The notes under the pieces: model-generated
Seen by the model: only the letters and a program-made list of their open reading frames with translations
What the model was told of the DNA's origin: nothing
Database searches by the model: none
Position numbers and translations under genes: made by a program
Shown: in pieces, positions 29,642-39,970 of the stretch
Numbering within the stretch: the first letter of the stretch is position 1
Layout of the letters: each line of letters opens with the position of its first letter
Assembly: GCA_016649715.1 (NCBI GenBank)
Contig: JAENXC010000001.1
Location: forward strand, 238,557-302,556
DNA from: Flavobacteriaceae bacterium
Lineage (GTDB): Bacteria > Bacteroidota > Bacteroidia > Flavobacteriales > Flavobacteriaceae
DNA length: 64,000 nt
Direction: 5' to 3'

Positions 29642-30001
29642 ATGAAAAATATAATCACAATTTTAGCAATTGCATTGATAACTTCAGTTTCCTTTTCACA
29701 GGATATTAAGAAAAATACATACTTCTTGAATGGCGATGTTATTAAGGCAACCATCTATCACGATAATGGAATGGTTGCGCAAACTGGTTACTACAACAAA
29801 GAGAATAAACTTACTGGAGAATGGGTAAGTTATGATTTAAAAGGAAATAAAACTGCCGTTGCACAATATAATAATGGTGAAAAAGTGGGCACTTGGTATT
29901 TCTTTACTGACGGTGACATAAAAGAGGTTTCTTATATGGATGCCCGTATTTCCAAAGTGGTAACGTGGAAATCTGACAATACTCAGATTGTATCTAATTA
30001 A
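29642..30001 (+). CDS. Small secreted MORN-like repeat protein
   Basis: 119 aa. Signal peptide 1-19 (FSQ cleavage). The mature part has repeated short strands with G-W/Y patterns typical of MORN or YwqK-like repeats: NGMVAQTGYYNKENKLTGEWVSYD, KGNKTAVAQYNNGEKVGTWYFF. Proteins of this shape are common in Bacteroidota and of unknown role. An array of 11-bp Pho-type repeats lies directly upstream, so phosphate-dependent expression is inferred. Confidence 0.8.
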   Translation: MKNIITILAIALITSVSFSQDIKKNTYFLNGDVIKATIYHDNGMVAQTGYYNKENKLTGEWVSYDLKGNKTAVAQYNNGEKVGTWYFFTDGDIKEVSYMDARISKVVTWKSDNTQIVSN

Positions 30002-30022
30002 TATCTAATTCTATTTTATATC

Positions 30023-30054
30023 AAAAAACCCTGACTTTTTAAGTCAGGGTTTTT
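30023..30054. terminator. Bidirectional terminator
   Basis: AAAACCCTGACTT / AAGTCAGGGTTTT stem with A and T flanks, between the convergent MORN-like gene and the TonB receptor gene. Confidence 0.9.
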
Positions 30055-30079
30055 GGCTATCCACTTAATTCAAACAAAA

Positions 30080-32902
30080 TTAAAAACCGATACTGTAACT
30101 TAAACTTATATCCTGACCAGGATTCCATTTGGAATAAATTTGATCTTCAGTACCATAAGACTGATAAACACTTTCAATTGCATTGTTCAAAATATTATCA
30201 AACTTTAATGATATCGTTGAGTTTCTATTCTTCCCAAATGTTTTAGAAATATTTAGTTTTACGTTATGGTACGGTAAGGTGTATACGTCTGGAATGTCTT
30301 CTGCTCCCACTATTTGTAGCGTTTTTCCTTGCACATTGTAAAAAATACCGCCTTGTAATCCCATATCTTTATTGTCATAGCTGAACCCAAGATTTATTAT
30401 GTAAGGTGATTGCCCTTGTAACTGACGATTATCACCAAGGGTTTCTCCTATACGGAGATTGTCCTGACGATTTGCTCTTTCATCAGCACTAAATTGTTGT
30501 TGTGACTCAATAATTGAAATATTTGTATTGAAATTAACGTCCTGTAAACCAGAAATAAATCCGAGATTTTTTCGAAATTCAATTTCGCCTCCAAATACCT
30601 TGGCATCTCCTAAATTGAGCGGGGTAAATTGCCCTGATGCACCACGAATAAATGAAATCTCAATTGGATCTTTAAACGATTTGTAAAAACCGCTCAATGC
30701 AAAAAAATCGCCCTGATCCCCATATTTTTCAAAACGAAGATCGAAGTTGTCAATATAAGTTGGTTGCACGTTTATGTTCCCTATAAAGAATGTACTGTTT
30801 ATAGGATCGAAAATTTCGGCCAATGAGGCTTCTTTAAAAGATGGTCGTGCAGTTGTTCTTGAATAGGACGCCCTTATTTTTTTATTAGCGTCTTCATTAA
30901 GATCAAAAATTAAATTTGCAGATGGAAAGAAATCTGATTTGTCTAGAATTTTAGCATTATCAAAACTTGTCCCGTCTTGACGCTGACCTGTATATATTAA
31001 ATCATATTTTTCATAGCGAACTCCCAAAACTGTATTGAACCAACTGGCTACTTTAAATTCTTCAGAAATATAACCAGCTGCTACCGATGTATTGGCGTTA
31101 TAAGAATCTGAAATTCCTGAATCTCTTCGAACATAAACCCCACTTTTTGTAATAGGGTCGTAAATGTTTTGTGGAGCCAATATTTGGTTTGGATCACCTC
31201 CAAATGATGCACTCGCAATGTTCAATAGTGAAAAGGAATATTGAACAACATTGAAATCTCTTTTCTTGTAATTATAAGCACCTCCAAATTTTAGCTTGGC
31301 ATCGCTTCCAAAAAGGCTATGTTTTCTTGTAAAGTCTAATTTTCCCGGAAGACTTATTTCTTCAAGGGTTCTATAGATACGGATTGGTTCTCCTGATTCA
31401 CTGGGTTCAATGGTATATGTTGGCTCTCCACCATTGGGGTTTTCAGAAATTTTAAAGGGCGTTACCTTAAAATCTTTGTCTTCCACTCTAGCATAGGAAG
31501 GCGAAAGCTTATATTCTAATGTCCAGCTGGCATCCTCATTTGTGTTTTTACCATTAAAAAGCACATTGGAAATTGAACGTTGTGTATATATTGAATTGTC
31601 CTTCTTTATTTCGTTAACGCTTATAATTCGGTTGGATTGTTGAAAAATTGAAGCTTCACTTTCTCCATTTTGAATGTGTAGCAGGTTCAATTTATATTTC
31701 GACTTTTTGGTTTTAAAAGAAATTCCAGCCAAACCGCTTAGCAATACATTATTATTTCCAAGTTGACCTTGCTGCAAACGGTCTACACGTAATTCGTTGA
31801 TGGATGGATCTGTATTCTTTCTGAATACTTGGCCATCAATATAATCATCATAATATTCTGTTTCGTTTTTATACGAGAGGGAAGCTAAAAAGCCAAGTTG
31901 ATTTTCACCAACATCATATTGGTTACCTCCGGTTGCTGAAAAATTGTAATCCATAAAACTTTGCTCCTTTTTAACAGCAAGGTTTGAATCAAACCTTTGT
32001 GTAAGCTTTCTTACCGTAGTACCGCTCTGTTGTGGTAACGGAATTACCTGGGCATCTGGGATAGGATTATTTCGAAAACCGTCGTCAAACCCTAAAAAGT
32101 ATGTCTTGCTTTTTTCGCCAGTCAAGTAATTATCATTAAAGTGGAAGGAAGAATTGTAACCCAACCCAAGCGATACACTGTATTCTTCTCGTGAAGGAAT
32201 ATCCTTAGTAACAATATCTACAACACCGCCCGTAAAATCTGCAGGTTGGTCTGCAGTTGATGATTTTGTAACTATTAAATTTTCTAGAATTTTAGTTGGA
32301 AAAATGTCCAGTTGCAAGGTATTTCGGTCTGGATCTAGCCCAGGAACATCCATTCCATTAAGGATGGATTTGGTATATCTATCACCAAGGCCACGAACAT
32401 AAACATATTTACCGTTTTGAACAGAAACTCCCGGAATATTGGTTACGGCGTTTGCAATATTACTTGCCCCAGTTTTATTAATTGTTTCCAATGAAAGACC
32501 ATCCATTAAACTAACGGAATTCTGCTGTATGCTTAATACTGCCGCCGCGGTGTTTTGCCTAGCCGTGGTCTTAATAACCACTTCGTCTAATTGCCCTGCG
32601 CTTGCTTTTAAAGTAACATCTAGATTGGTCGTTTCACCTTGTTTTATAACTACTTCTGCAATTTCTACGGTTTGGTAACCTACAAATGAAAAACTTAAGG
32701 TATAAGTTCCCGGATCTAATTTAAGAGTATATCTTCCTTCAAAATCTGAGGTTGCACCAGTTTGTGTTCCTTTTACAATAATATTTGCAAAAGAAAGTAC
32801 ATCGTTGTACTCACCATCAAGTACCTTTCCCGCAACAACTCCTTGTGAGAATCCAGCTTGAACAAATAATCCGATTATTGCGAATAATAGTATTTTTTTC
32901 AT
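30080..32902 (-). CDS. TonB-dependent outer membrane receptor with CarboxypepD_reg-like domain
   Basis: 940 aa from ATG 32902, which gives signal peptide MKKILLFAIIGLFVQAGFSQ; a start at 32941 would add 13 residues before it. Residues about 22-110 are a CarboxypepD_reg-like beta-sandwich; the plug follows (SNIANAVTNIPGVSVQNGKYVYVRGLGDRYTKS), then the barrel, ending with a strand and terminal Phe (LSYSIGF). The plug segment YVYVRGLGDRY...LNGMDVPGLDPDRNTLQLD is the TBDR type seen without a SusD partner. It follows a beta-helix lipoprotein gene by 81 bp; the shared operon and its Pho-type promoter suggest uptake of phosphate-containing compounds. Confidence 0.93.
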   Translation of the reverse strand: MKKILLFAIIGLFVQAGFSQGVVAGKVLDGEYNDVLSFANIIVKGTQTGATSDFEGRYTLKLDPGTYTLSFSFVGYQTVEIAEVVIKQGETTNLDVTLKASAGQLDEVVIKTTARQNTAAAVLSIQQNSVSLMDGLSLETINKTGASNIANAVTNIPGVSVQNGKYVYVRGLGDRYTKSILNGMDVPGLDPDRNTLQLDIFPTKILENLIVTKSSTADQPADFTGGVVDIVTKDIPSREEYSVSLGLGYNSSFHFNDNYLTGEKSKTYFLGFDDGFRNNPIPDAQVIPLPQQSGTTVRKLTQRFDSNLAVKKEQSFMDYNFSATGGNQYDVGENQLGFLASLSYKNETEYYDDYIDGQVFRKNTDPSINELRVDRLQQGQLGNNNVLLSGLAGISFKTKKSKYKLNLLHIQNGESEASIFQQSNRIISVNEIKKDNSIYTQRSISNVLFNGKNTNEDASWTLEYKLSPSYARVEDKDFKVTPFKISENPNGGEPTYTIEPSESGEPIRIYRTLEEISLPGKLDFTRKHSLFGSDAKLKFGGAYNYKKRDFNVVQYSFSLLNIASASFGGDPNQILAPQNIYDPITKSGVYVRRDSGISDSYNANTSVAAGYISEEFKVASWFNTVLGVRYEKYDLIYTGQRQDGTSFDNAKILDKSDFFPSANLIFDLNEDANKKIRASYSRTTARPSFKEASLAEIFDPINSTFFIGNINVQPTYIDNFDLRFEKYGDQGDFFALSGFYKSFKDPIEISFIRGASGQFTPLNLGDAKVFGGEIEFRKNLGFISGLQDVNFNTNISIIESQQQFSADERANRQDNLRIGETLGDNRQLQGQSPYIINLGFSYDNKDMGLQGGIFYNVQGKTLQIVGAEDIPDVYTLPYHNVKLNISKTFGKNRNSTISLKFDNILNNAIESVYQSYGTEDQIYSKWNPGQDISLSYSIGF

Positions 32903-32983
32903 CAAAATGTTTTTATATAAGAAATTGCTCGTTGCATTCATTAACGAGCAATTTCTACTAAGAATAATATGTTATAATAAGTA

Positions 32984-34228
32984 TTATAGGGCGCCTTTTG
33001 ATTTTGCAAACGTCCAAGAAAAAACAGATAAGTCAGCTCCTCCACTTGTTCCTGCGGTAGACCAAGTTGCAGCTCTTTCAGTAAAGTTTGGGTTAAGGAT
33101 AATTGGATTTTCTCCTTCACCAGTTTTTTCTACGAAAATTGAATTTGCCGATGGAACGCCAGCCGGTAGGTTAATAACCCAGTTTTGGAAAACGATTTTG
33201 CCATCCAGAAAATTCTGTGCAACAGCATTGTTGTCAAGTTCCAGATCAGAGACTGTCTTAAAACCAGTGGCATAAATATTTTTAAATGTGCCTTCAGGTT
33301 TGTCCCGTAAATCTGCATATTCTCCACCTTCTGTAACCGTATTACCAATTAAGGTAATTTTATCAAATACAAAACCACGTTGAAAAGAACCTTCGCCGCC
33401 ATCAATTTCCATTGCGTGATCTGAAATTTCTCCTTCTATTACTACAGAGTTTGAAACGGTACCGCCAAAAGCTTGGTCTACATCAAGTCCATCATCGCCG
33501 TGGCCCCAAGTCAACAGGTTAGAAACATTTACATCGCCACCAAAAAACTCAACACCATCATCAAGATTTCCAATAATTTCAATATTTGATATGCTGGTTC
33601 CAGAACCAACTCCACCTAAGGTAAGACCGTTGATTTCATTTCCTTCGCCAATAGCTGTTCCGCCGTGGCGAATAGAAACATAATTAAGTACACCAGAATT
33701 ATCGGCATCATCACTACCTCCATAAAGACCATCTGAATCACTCGCTGGAATCCCTTCTATTTGGCTTTCACTTGCATTTCCAGAGACTGAAATTTTTGCT
33801 TTTCCTAAAATCAATAGCCCGCCCCAAAGAGCACGGTCATTTACGCCAAGATTTGTTCCAAACTTTTGGCCTACATTAATATTATCTGCAACAGAAGTCA
33901 TTACAATTGGCTCATCTGCAGTGCCATTAGCCATTATTTTTGCTCCTCTTGCAACAATAAGTGTAGATGCATTGGGGCCTGATCCAGGTAATGCTTTAAT
34001 AATAGTACCTTTGTCAATAGTTAATGTTGCACCATTTGTAACAGCCACACGACCTTGAAGTTGCCAAATTACATCATTTGTCAATGTCATATCTGAAGTA
34101 ATTTTTCCAGAAAGGGTTGTGTTCACTGGGTCTGGCTCTACAGGTATAACATTATTGTCATCTTTACTACAGCTAAAAATTAAGAGTAGTGTTGTAAGTA
34201 GAATTGAAGATAAAAAGATTTTTTTCAT
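32984..34228 (-). CDS. Surface lipoprotein with beta-helix-like repeats, partner of the TonB receptor
   Basis: 414 aa. Lipoprotein signal with lipobox IFSC (Cys20), followed by the Asp/Asn-rich SKDDNN that often marks Bacteroidota surface lipoproteins. After a short beta domain (LSGKITSDMTLTNDVIWQLQGRVAVTNGATLTIDKGTII) come repeats rich in Gly, Asp and Asn with alternating Ile/Val (SISNIEIIGNLDDGVEFFGGDVNVSNLLTWGHGDDGLDVD), as in right-handed parallel beta-helices. No SusD/RagB features. First gene of an operon with the TonB receptor, under the longest Pho-type repeat array in the window. Ligand unknown. Confidence 0.88.
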   Translation of the reverse strand: MKKIFLSSILLTTLLLIFSCSKDDNNVIPVEPDPVNTTLSGKITSDMTLTNDVIWQLQGRVAVTNGATLTIDKGTIIKALPGSGPNASTLIVARGAKIMANGTADEPIVMTSVADNINVGQKFGTNLGVNDRALWGGLLILGKAKISVSGNASESQIEGIPASDSDGLYGGSDDADNSGVLNYVSIRHGGTAIGEGNEINGLTLGGVGSGTSISNIEIIGNLDDGVEFFGGDVNVSNLLTWGHGDDGLDVDQAFGGTVSNSVVIEGEISDHAMEIDGGEGSFQRGFVFDKITLIGNTVTEGGEYADLRDKPEGTFKNIYATGFKTVSDLELDNNAVAQNFLDGKIVFQNWVINLPAGVPSANSIFVEKTGEGENPIILNPNFTERAATWSTAGTSGGADLSVFSWTFAKSKGAL

Positions 34229-34305
34229 TGTTTTTTTGTTTATAGTTTTTCGTTTTTTTAATGTTATTTTATTTACGGCAAAGATGGCTCCCTTATATCA
34301 TGTCT

Positions 34306-34356
34306 ATGTTAAAATGAAGTTATCAATAAGTCATTTTAGTGTTAGTTAAAGGTTAA
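34306..34356 (-). promoter_or_regulatory. Predicted Pho box with five 11-bp repeats upstream of the lipoprotein-TBDR operon
   Basis: On the minus strand: TTAACCT, CTAACAC, ATGACTT, ATAACTT, TTAACAT, each start exactly 11 bp apart, 78-128 bp before the start codon. The longest array of this kind in the window. Confidence 0.7.
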
Positions 34357-34426
34357 GACGAGAAACCAAAAAAAATCATTACTTTGTTTTTGAAAATAGT
34401 ACCTTGCTTTCCAAATTTTCACAACT

Positions 34427-35758
34427 ATGATGCAATGGGAACAATTGCTCTCTTTAAGAAAGCAAGACGATAAAAACAAAAGATTGCGGATAGAAGAAAA
34501 CGAAACCCGTTTGGGTTTTGAAGTGGATTACGACCGCGTTATTTTTTCATCGGCGTTTAGAAGTTTGCAGGACAAAACGCAGGTTATTCCACTGTCCAAA
34601 ACCTCTTTTGTTCACACACGGTTGACGCACAGTTTGGAAGTTTCCGTAGTGGGCCGTTCGTTGGGAAGGATTGTGGGAAAGGAACTGTTGAAAAAACATC
34701 CGCAGTTGCTGAATACGCATGGCTATCAATTCAACGATTTTGGGGCGATTGTGGCCGCGGCTGCTTTGGCGCACGACATTGGCAATCCGCCGTTTGGGCA
34801 CAGTGGCGAAAAAGCAATTGGCGATTATTTTCTAAACGGAAATGGCAAGCGTTTTAAGAAGCAACTCACCGAAAAGGAATATCAGGATTTGGTGGATTTT
34901 GAAGGAAATGCCAACGGCTTCAAAATTTTGACCGAATCCAAAAATGGAGTGGAAGGTGGCTTACGGCTTACGTATGCAACTTTGGGCGCGTTTATGAAAT
35001 ACCCAAAACAATCGCTTCCCAAAAAGCCGACGACCCACGTTGCCGATAAAAAATTCGGTCTTTTTCAAAGTGATACGGATTTTTTCGGCGAAGTTGTTTC
35101 GGAATTAGGTCTTTTAAGCAGTGGAAATAACGGTTTTTCACGTCATCCGCTCACATATCTCGTGGAAGCGGCGGACGATATTTGCTACACGATAATAGAT
35201 TTTGAGGACGGCATCAATCTGGGTCTGATTGAAGAAGAAATAGCTTTGGAATATTTGATAAATCTGGTGCGGAACAATTTGAAAAAAGACGTTTATTCCA
35301 AACTGACAACCTCGCAGGATAGATTGGCATATTTGCGCTCGCTCGCTATAAACACTTTGATTACGGAGGCCGCGACCATTTTTATAGCTAACGAAGCGGA
35401 GATTTTGAAGGGAACTTTTTCCGAAGCATTGTTGGCCAAAAGCCAATACAAAGCCCAAATTGCAGACATTATAAAAATAAGTGTCGAAAAGGTTTACCAA
35501 AGCACCGAAGTAATGGAAAAGGAAATTGCGGGTTACACTATTTTAACAACCTTGCTCGATGCATTTACCACAGCTTTCGAAAACCATCAAAACGGAAAGG
35601 CGCGCCATTACGACAAATTATTGCTGCGAATGTTTGACTGTAATCTTTCCAAAAACCAACCGGTTTACGGATACGTAATGGAATGTTGCAGTTACATTTC
35701 CCGATTGACGGACGGCAATGCGCTTCAGATTTTTCAGAAGATAAAGGGGAATTTGTAG
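34427..35758 (+). CDS. dgt: Deoxyguanosinetriphosphate triphosphohydrolase
   Basis: HD-domain dNTP triphosphohydrolase releasing triphosphate from dGTP or other dNTPs; controls nucleotide pools. 443 aa. Metal ligands are visible: His68 in RLTHSLEV, His116-Asp117 in LAHDIGNPPFGHSGE, and a later Asp in AADDICYTIIDFEDG. The N terminus RLGFEVDYDRVIFSSAFRSLQDKTQV is characteristic of Dgt. Divergent from the lipoprotein operon. Confidence 0.94.
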   Translation: MMQWEQLLSLRKQDDKNKRLRIEENETRLGFEVDYDRVIFSSAFRSLQDKTQVIPLSKTSFVHTRLTHSLEVSVVGRSLGRIVGKELLKKHPQLLNTHGYQFNDFGAIVAAAALAHDIGNPPFGHSGEKAIGDYFLNGNGKRFKKQLTEKEYQDLVDFEGNANGFKILTESKNGVEGGLRLTYATLGAFMKYPKQSLPKKPTTHVADKKFGLFQSDTDFFGEVVSELGLLSSGNNGFSRHPLTYLVEAADDICYTIIDFEDGINLGLIEEEIALEYLINLVRNNLKKDVYSKLTTSQDRLAYLRSLAINTLITEAATIFIANEAEILKGTFSEALLAKSQYKAQIADIIKISVEKVYQSTEVMEKEIAGYTILTTLLDAFTTAFENHQNGKARHYDKLLLRMFDCNLSKNQPVYGYVMECCSYISRLTDGNALQIFQKIKGNL

Positions 35759-35948
35759 ATTAATGTTGTTTTTACGTCAGTTTTTTGTTGGCTTTTTCTA
35801 AGGCGCGGTAGAGTGACCTTATTTAGAGTTCCTGTTCAATTGATAGTGACACAGTGGAGTAGGAAGAATGAGTTATTGAGATTTACTGAACACAAGTATA
35901 ATTCATTGCTCTAGTTGGTTAAGAGAAGGGTTTTTCTAAAATTATTTT

Positions 35949-37400
35949 GTGCCAATTCTTTCTCAGAAAATTCTAACGGAATTTTCGTCGCTACAAAATC
36001 ATTTACAAAAACGCAAATACAACTCTCTAAAAAACAAGGTTTACATTAAAGACAGTAAACCCGTTTTATTTTTCTCCGTATATTTGATAATGCTCAGCCC
36101 GGAAGAAGTAGTTGCATTCATATTACTATGTATAGTATTAGCATTTTGGCTTGTATTTTCTTTGTTTAAAATAAGAAAGCTGCTCTTGCATAAAATACGT
36201 TCATTAATGTCAATGAATGTAAATCAGTCAACTAGTAAGGCCATTAGCGCAAATGGGGGCAAAGAACTTCCCTCTAATTCCAAACTTCAGTTTATTGAGC
36301 TCAATGCCAATTCTTCTTTGACGGAAGCCAATTTAAATAGAAAAAAAATAGTTTCTAGGATTAAAGGTGGGTACGTCGTGCAATTTTTTATTGACCTAGT
36401 TTTCTTGCTTATCTATTATATAATGGCAGATATCCTTAGCATGATTTATTTTGCTGATGAAAGTGTACCAAATGGCGAATACGATTGGTATTTTATTGAA
36501 AAGGATTGGGATATAACTGATAAAACCATCTTTCTTGAAGTTTGGCTTCCAATAATTGTAGTTACAGCAGTTTGGGGTATAGTCAGATTCCTACTAACAA
36601 TAAATCAATTTCTTGCTTATAAGAATAAATTTTACAGTACAACTAAGCCAATATGGAATCTTATCTCTTATTTGTTTACCTCAAAATGGCAAAATCTGTT
36701 ATTTAGTATTTTAATAAGTATGGGGATTGGTACTGTTCTAGTTATACTTTTTCATTTCGATTCTCTGGAAGAGCACAAACGTCAAATCAGTATTTTCTAT
36801 TTAGTATTTTTTGTCGCGATACTTTTAATCCATTTCGTATTATCTTATCGAATGAAAATCAAAGGTCGCCATAAAACAAATCTAAAATTGCTGATTCTAA
36901 GGGTTTTTGGGCAAAAAGTTATTTCCCAAAATATCTTTACAGGATTAGCTAGATTCTGGAAGCTTTTTGGGATATATTTTACCGTGGTTGATTCTGCAGT
37001 TTATGAAATTGATTGGGGAAAAAAATATAATTCTAATCTTTTAATTTATGTGGTAATAATCATTTGTTTTTTTGCAGCAATTGGTACCTTCTTTGAAATT
37101 AGTTTATTCGGTATTGGATGGGGCATTTACATGTTTTTTGGCATATTTGGTATTCCTGCAATAATTTATTTTTATAATTTTCACAACATCAAACGGGATG
37201 CAATACAAAACGAAGAAAATCTGAAAAAACGGCTAACCAACTTACAACGATGGCCGACAAAGTTGGATTACAGTTTCAAAGAAGTTCCCATATTGTGTTA
37301 TAACGATACGTGGAAAATGGCTGTAGACAGATTGTCAAATGTCTGTAATGCGATCTTAATTGACTTGCGTGGTTTTTCGGAAACAAATAAAAGGATGTGA
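35949..37400 (+). CDS. Multi-TM membrane protein of unknown function, 3' end displaced by a frameshift
   Basis: 483 aa in this frame from GTG 35949; ATG 36090 (MLSPEEVVAF) is a more natural start because it begins just before the first TM helix. At least seven hydrophobic segments lie between residues 48 and 405, followed by a cytoplasmic tail with YSFKEVPILCYNDTWKMAVDRLSNVCNAILIDLRGFSETNK. The frame ends at once after this motif, but the reading continues without loss in the frame of 37392-37647 (see next entry). So the true protein was about 560 aa. The tail looks like a small alpha/beta domain. Isolated gene; function unknown. Confidence 0.6.
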   Translation: MPILSQKILTEFSSLQNHLQKRKYNSLKNKVYIKDSKPVLFFSVYLIMLSPEEVVAFILLCIVLAFWLVFSLFKIRKLLLHKIRSLMSMNVNQSTSKAISANGGKELPSNSKLQFIELNANSSLTEANLNRKKIVSRIKGGYVVQFFIDLVFLLIYYIMADILSMIYFADESVPNGEYDWYFIEKDWDITDKTIFLEVWLPIIVVTAVWGIVRFLLTINQFLAYKNKFYSTTKPIWNLISYLFTSKWQNLLFSILISMGIGTVLVILFHFDSLEEHKRQISIFYLVFFVAILLIHFVLSYRMKIKGRHKTNLKLLILRVFGQKVISQNIFTGLARFWKLFGIYFTVVDSAVYEIDWGKKYNSNLLIYVVIIICFFAAIGTFFEISLFGIGWGIYMFFGIFGIPAIIYFYNFHNIKRDAIQNEENLKKRLTNLQRWPTKLDYSFKEVPILCYNDTWKMAVDRLSNVCNAILIDLRGFSETNKRM

Positions 37401-37647
37401 ATATGAAGTTGATTTTCTTTTCGATAATGTAAGCATTGAAAAGATTTTATTCATAACCGATCAACAATCAATTTCAACAATTAAGAACCTTTTAATTGGG
37501 CGCTGGGAAATGCTGATAGAGACATCTCCCAATTTTAAAATAATCAATCCGAAAGTTCAGATATATATGACCTCGGGAAATAAATATAATGACAGAGAGA
37601 CTCAGGATATTATTGACATTTTATTGTTTAAGTCATTTGATAATTAA
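37392..37647 (+). pseudogene. C-terminal part of the preceding membrane protein, out of frame by one base
   Basis: Removing one A from the AAAA at about 37388-37391 joins ...DLRGFSETNK directly to GCEYEVDFLFDNVSIEKILFITDQQS... and extends the protein by 84 residues to the TAA at 37647. The joined sequence reads as one continuous domain (strand-helix pattern, LRGFS-x3-GC-x-YE). Either a real frameshift mutation, a phase-variable A tract, or a sequencing error in a homopolymer. Confidence 0.6.
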
Positions 37648-37883
37648 TCAATAAAAAATTAGAATACTGCTAATTAAATTCTGAAGAAATTCATTCGGAT
37701 TAAATTATACATAAACATATCAGGTTTACCCCCAAAATGTGTGCTTTGTAGTGGTTACCCACCAAATATAAAACAAAACCCATTATTCCCAACGCACCGC
37801 TTTCAACGATTCCAGGTTTTGCAATTACAATTTTACCCTATTTCTTTCCCAAAAAATCCTTCAAAATTTTTTCAACATTCCCA

Positions 37884-37915
37884 TTGCAATTTTCATTCAG
37901 AAAAAACTATCTTTG
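37884..37915 (+). promoter_or_regulatory. Promoter of atpD
   Basis: -7 element TATCTTTG (37908-37915), an exact match; TTG about 21 bp upstream serves as the -33 element. Leader about 55 nt. The rest of the 329-bp gap 37648-37976 shows no credible gene. Confidence 0.6.
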
Positions 37916-37955
37916 CACCGTTCAAAATAGGGGTGGTTTTTTCGTCCTTAGATAA

Positions 37956-39482
<1,527 letters not shown>

Positions 39483-39526
39483 GATGTTAAATGAAAAATG
39501 TTAATGGTTAATTGTAACCACCATTA

Positions 39527-39549
39527 ACAATTAACCAATAACAATTAAC
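39527..39549 (+). repeat. Dispersed spacer repeat before atpC
   Basis: Two ACAATTAAC units joined by CAATA, two bases before the atpC ATG. The same element with one base different lies before sdhB (53842-53866, minus strand), and a variant lies after sdhA (54383-54414). Confidence 0.6.
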
Positions 39550-39551
39550 TT

Positions 39552-39827
39552 ATGTATCTTGAAATAGTAACCCCCGAAGCATCCTTAGTTGCTGGAGAAG
39601 TAGAAAGCATAACCGTTCCAGGTGTGGAAGGCGAATTCCAAATGCTGAACAACCACGCTCCTATTGTTTCCGTTTTGCAGCAAGGAAAAGTGAAGTTTAA
39701 AGGAAATCCGACCATTGCGGAAAATTTTCAGAATAAATTCACCCAAGAAGACGGGAAATGGGTTCTTCAAATTTCTGGCGGAACTGTAGAATGCAACAAT
39801 AATCGCGTGATGGTTTTGGCGGATTAA
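39552..39827 (+). CDS. atpC: ATP synthase F1 subunit epsilon
   Basis: 91 aa: only the N-terminal beta-sandwich domain of epsilon (LEIVTPEASLVAGEVESITVPGVEGEFQML...HAPIVSVL). The C-terminal helical hairpin that inhibits ATP hydrolysis in E. coli is absent, as in other short Bacteroidota epsilon subunits. Second gene of the atpD-atpC operon; terminator follows. Confidence 0.95.
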   Translation: MYLEIVTPEASLVAGEVESITVPGVEGEFQMLNNHAPIVSVLQQGKVKFKGNPTIAENFQNKFTQEDGKWVLQISGGTVECNNNRVMVLAD

Positions 39828-39850
39828 ACCGTATAAAGCATCAAAATATA

Positions 39851-39889
39851 AAATCCCAAATTCCTAAATAATGGAGTTTGGGATTTTTT
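39851..39889 (+). terminator. Terminator of the atpD-atpC operon
   Basis: AAATCCCAAA / TTTGGGATTT stem followed by six T residues, 24 bp after the atpC stop. Confidence 0.88.
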
Positions 39890-39970
39890 CATGCAAAATC
39901 CTTAAAGTTATATTAACACTCCGCTCAATAGTGTAATGAGATTTGTAAATTTACCCCGAAGGAAAACGAT

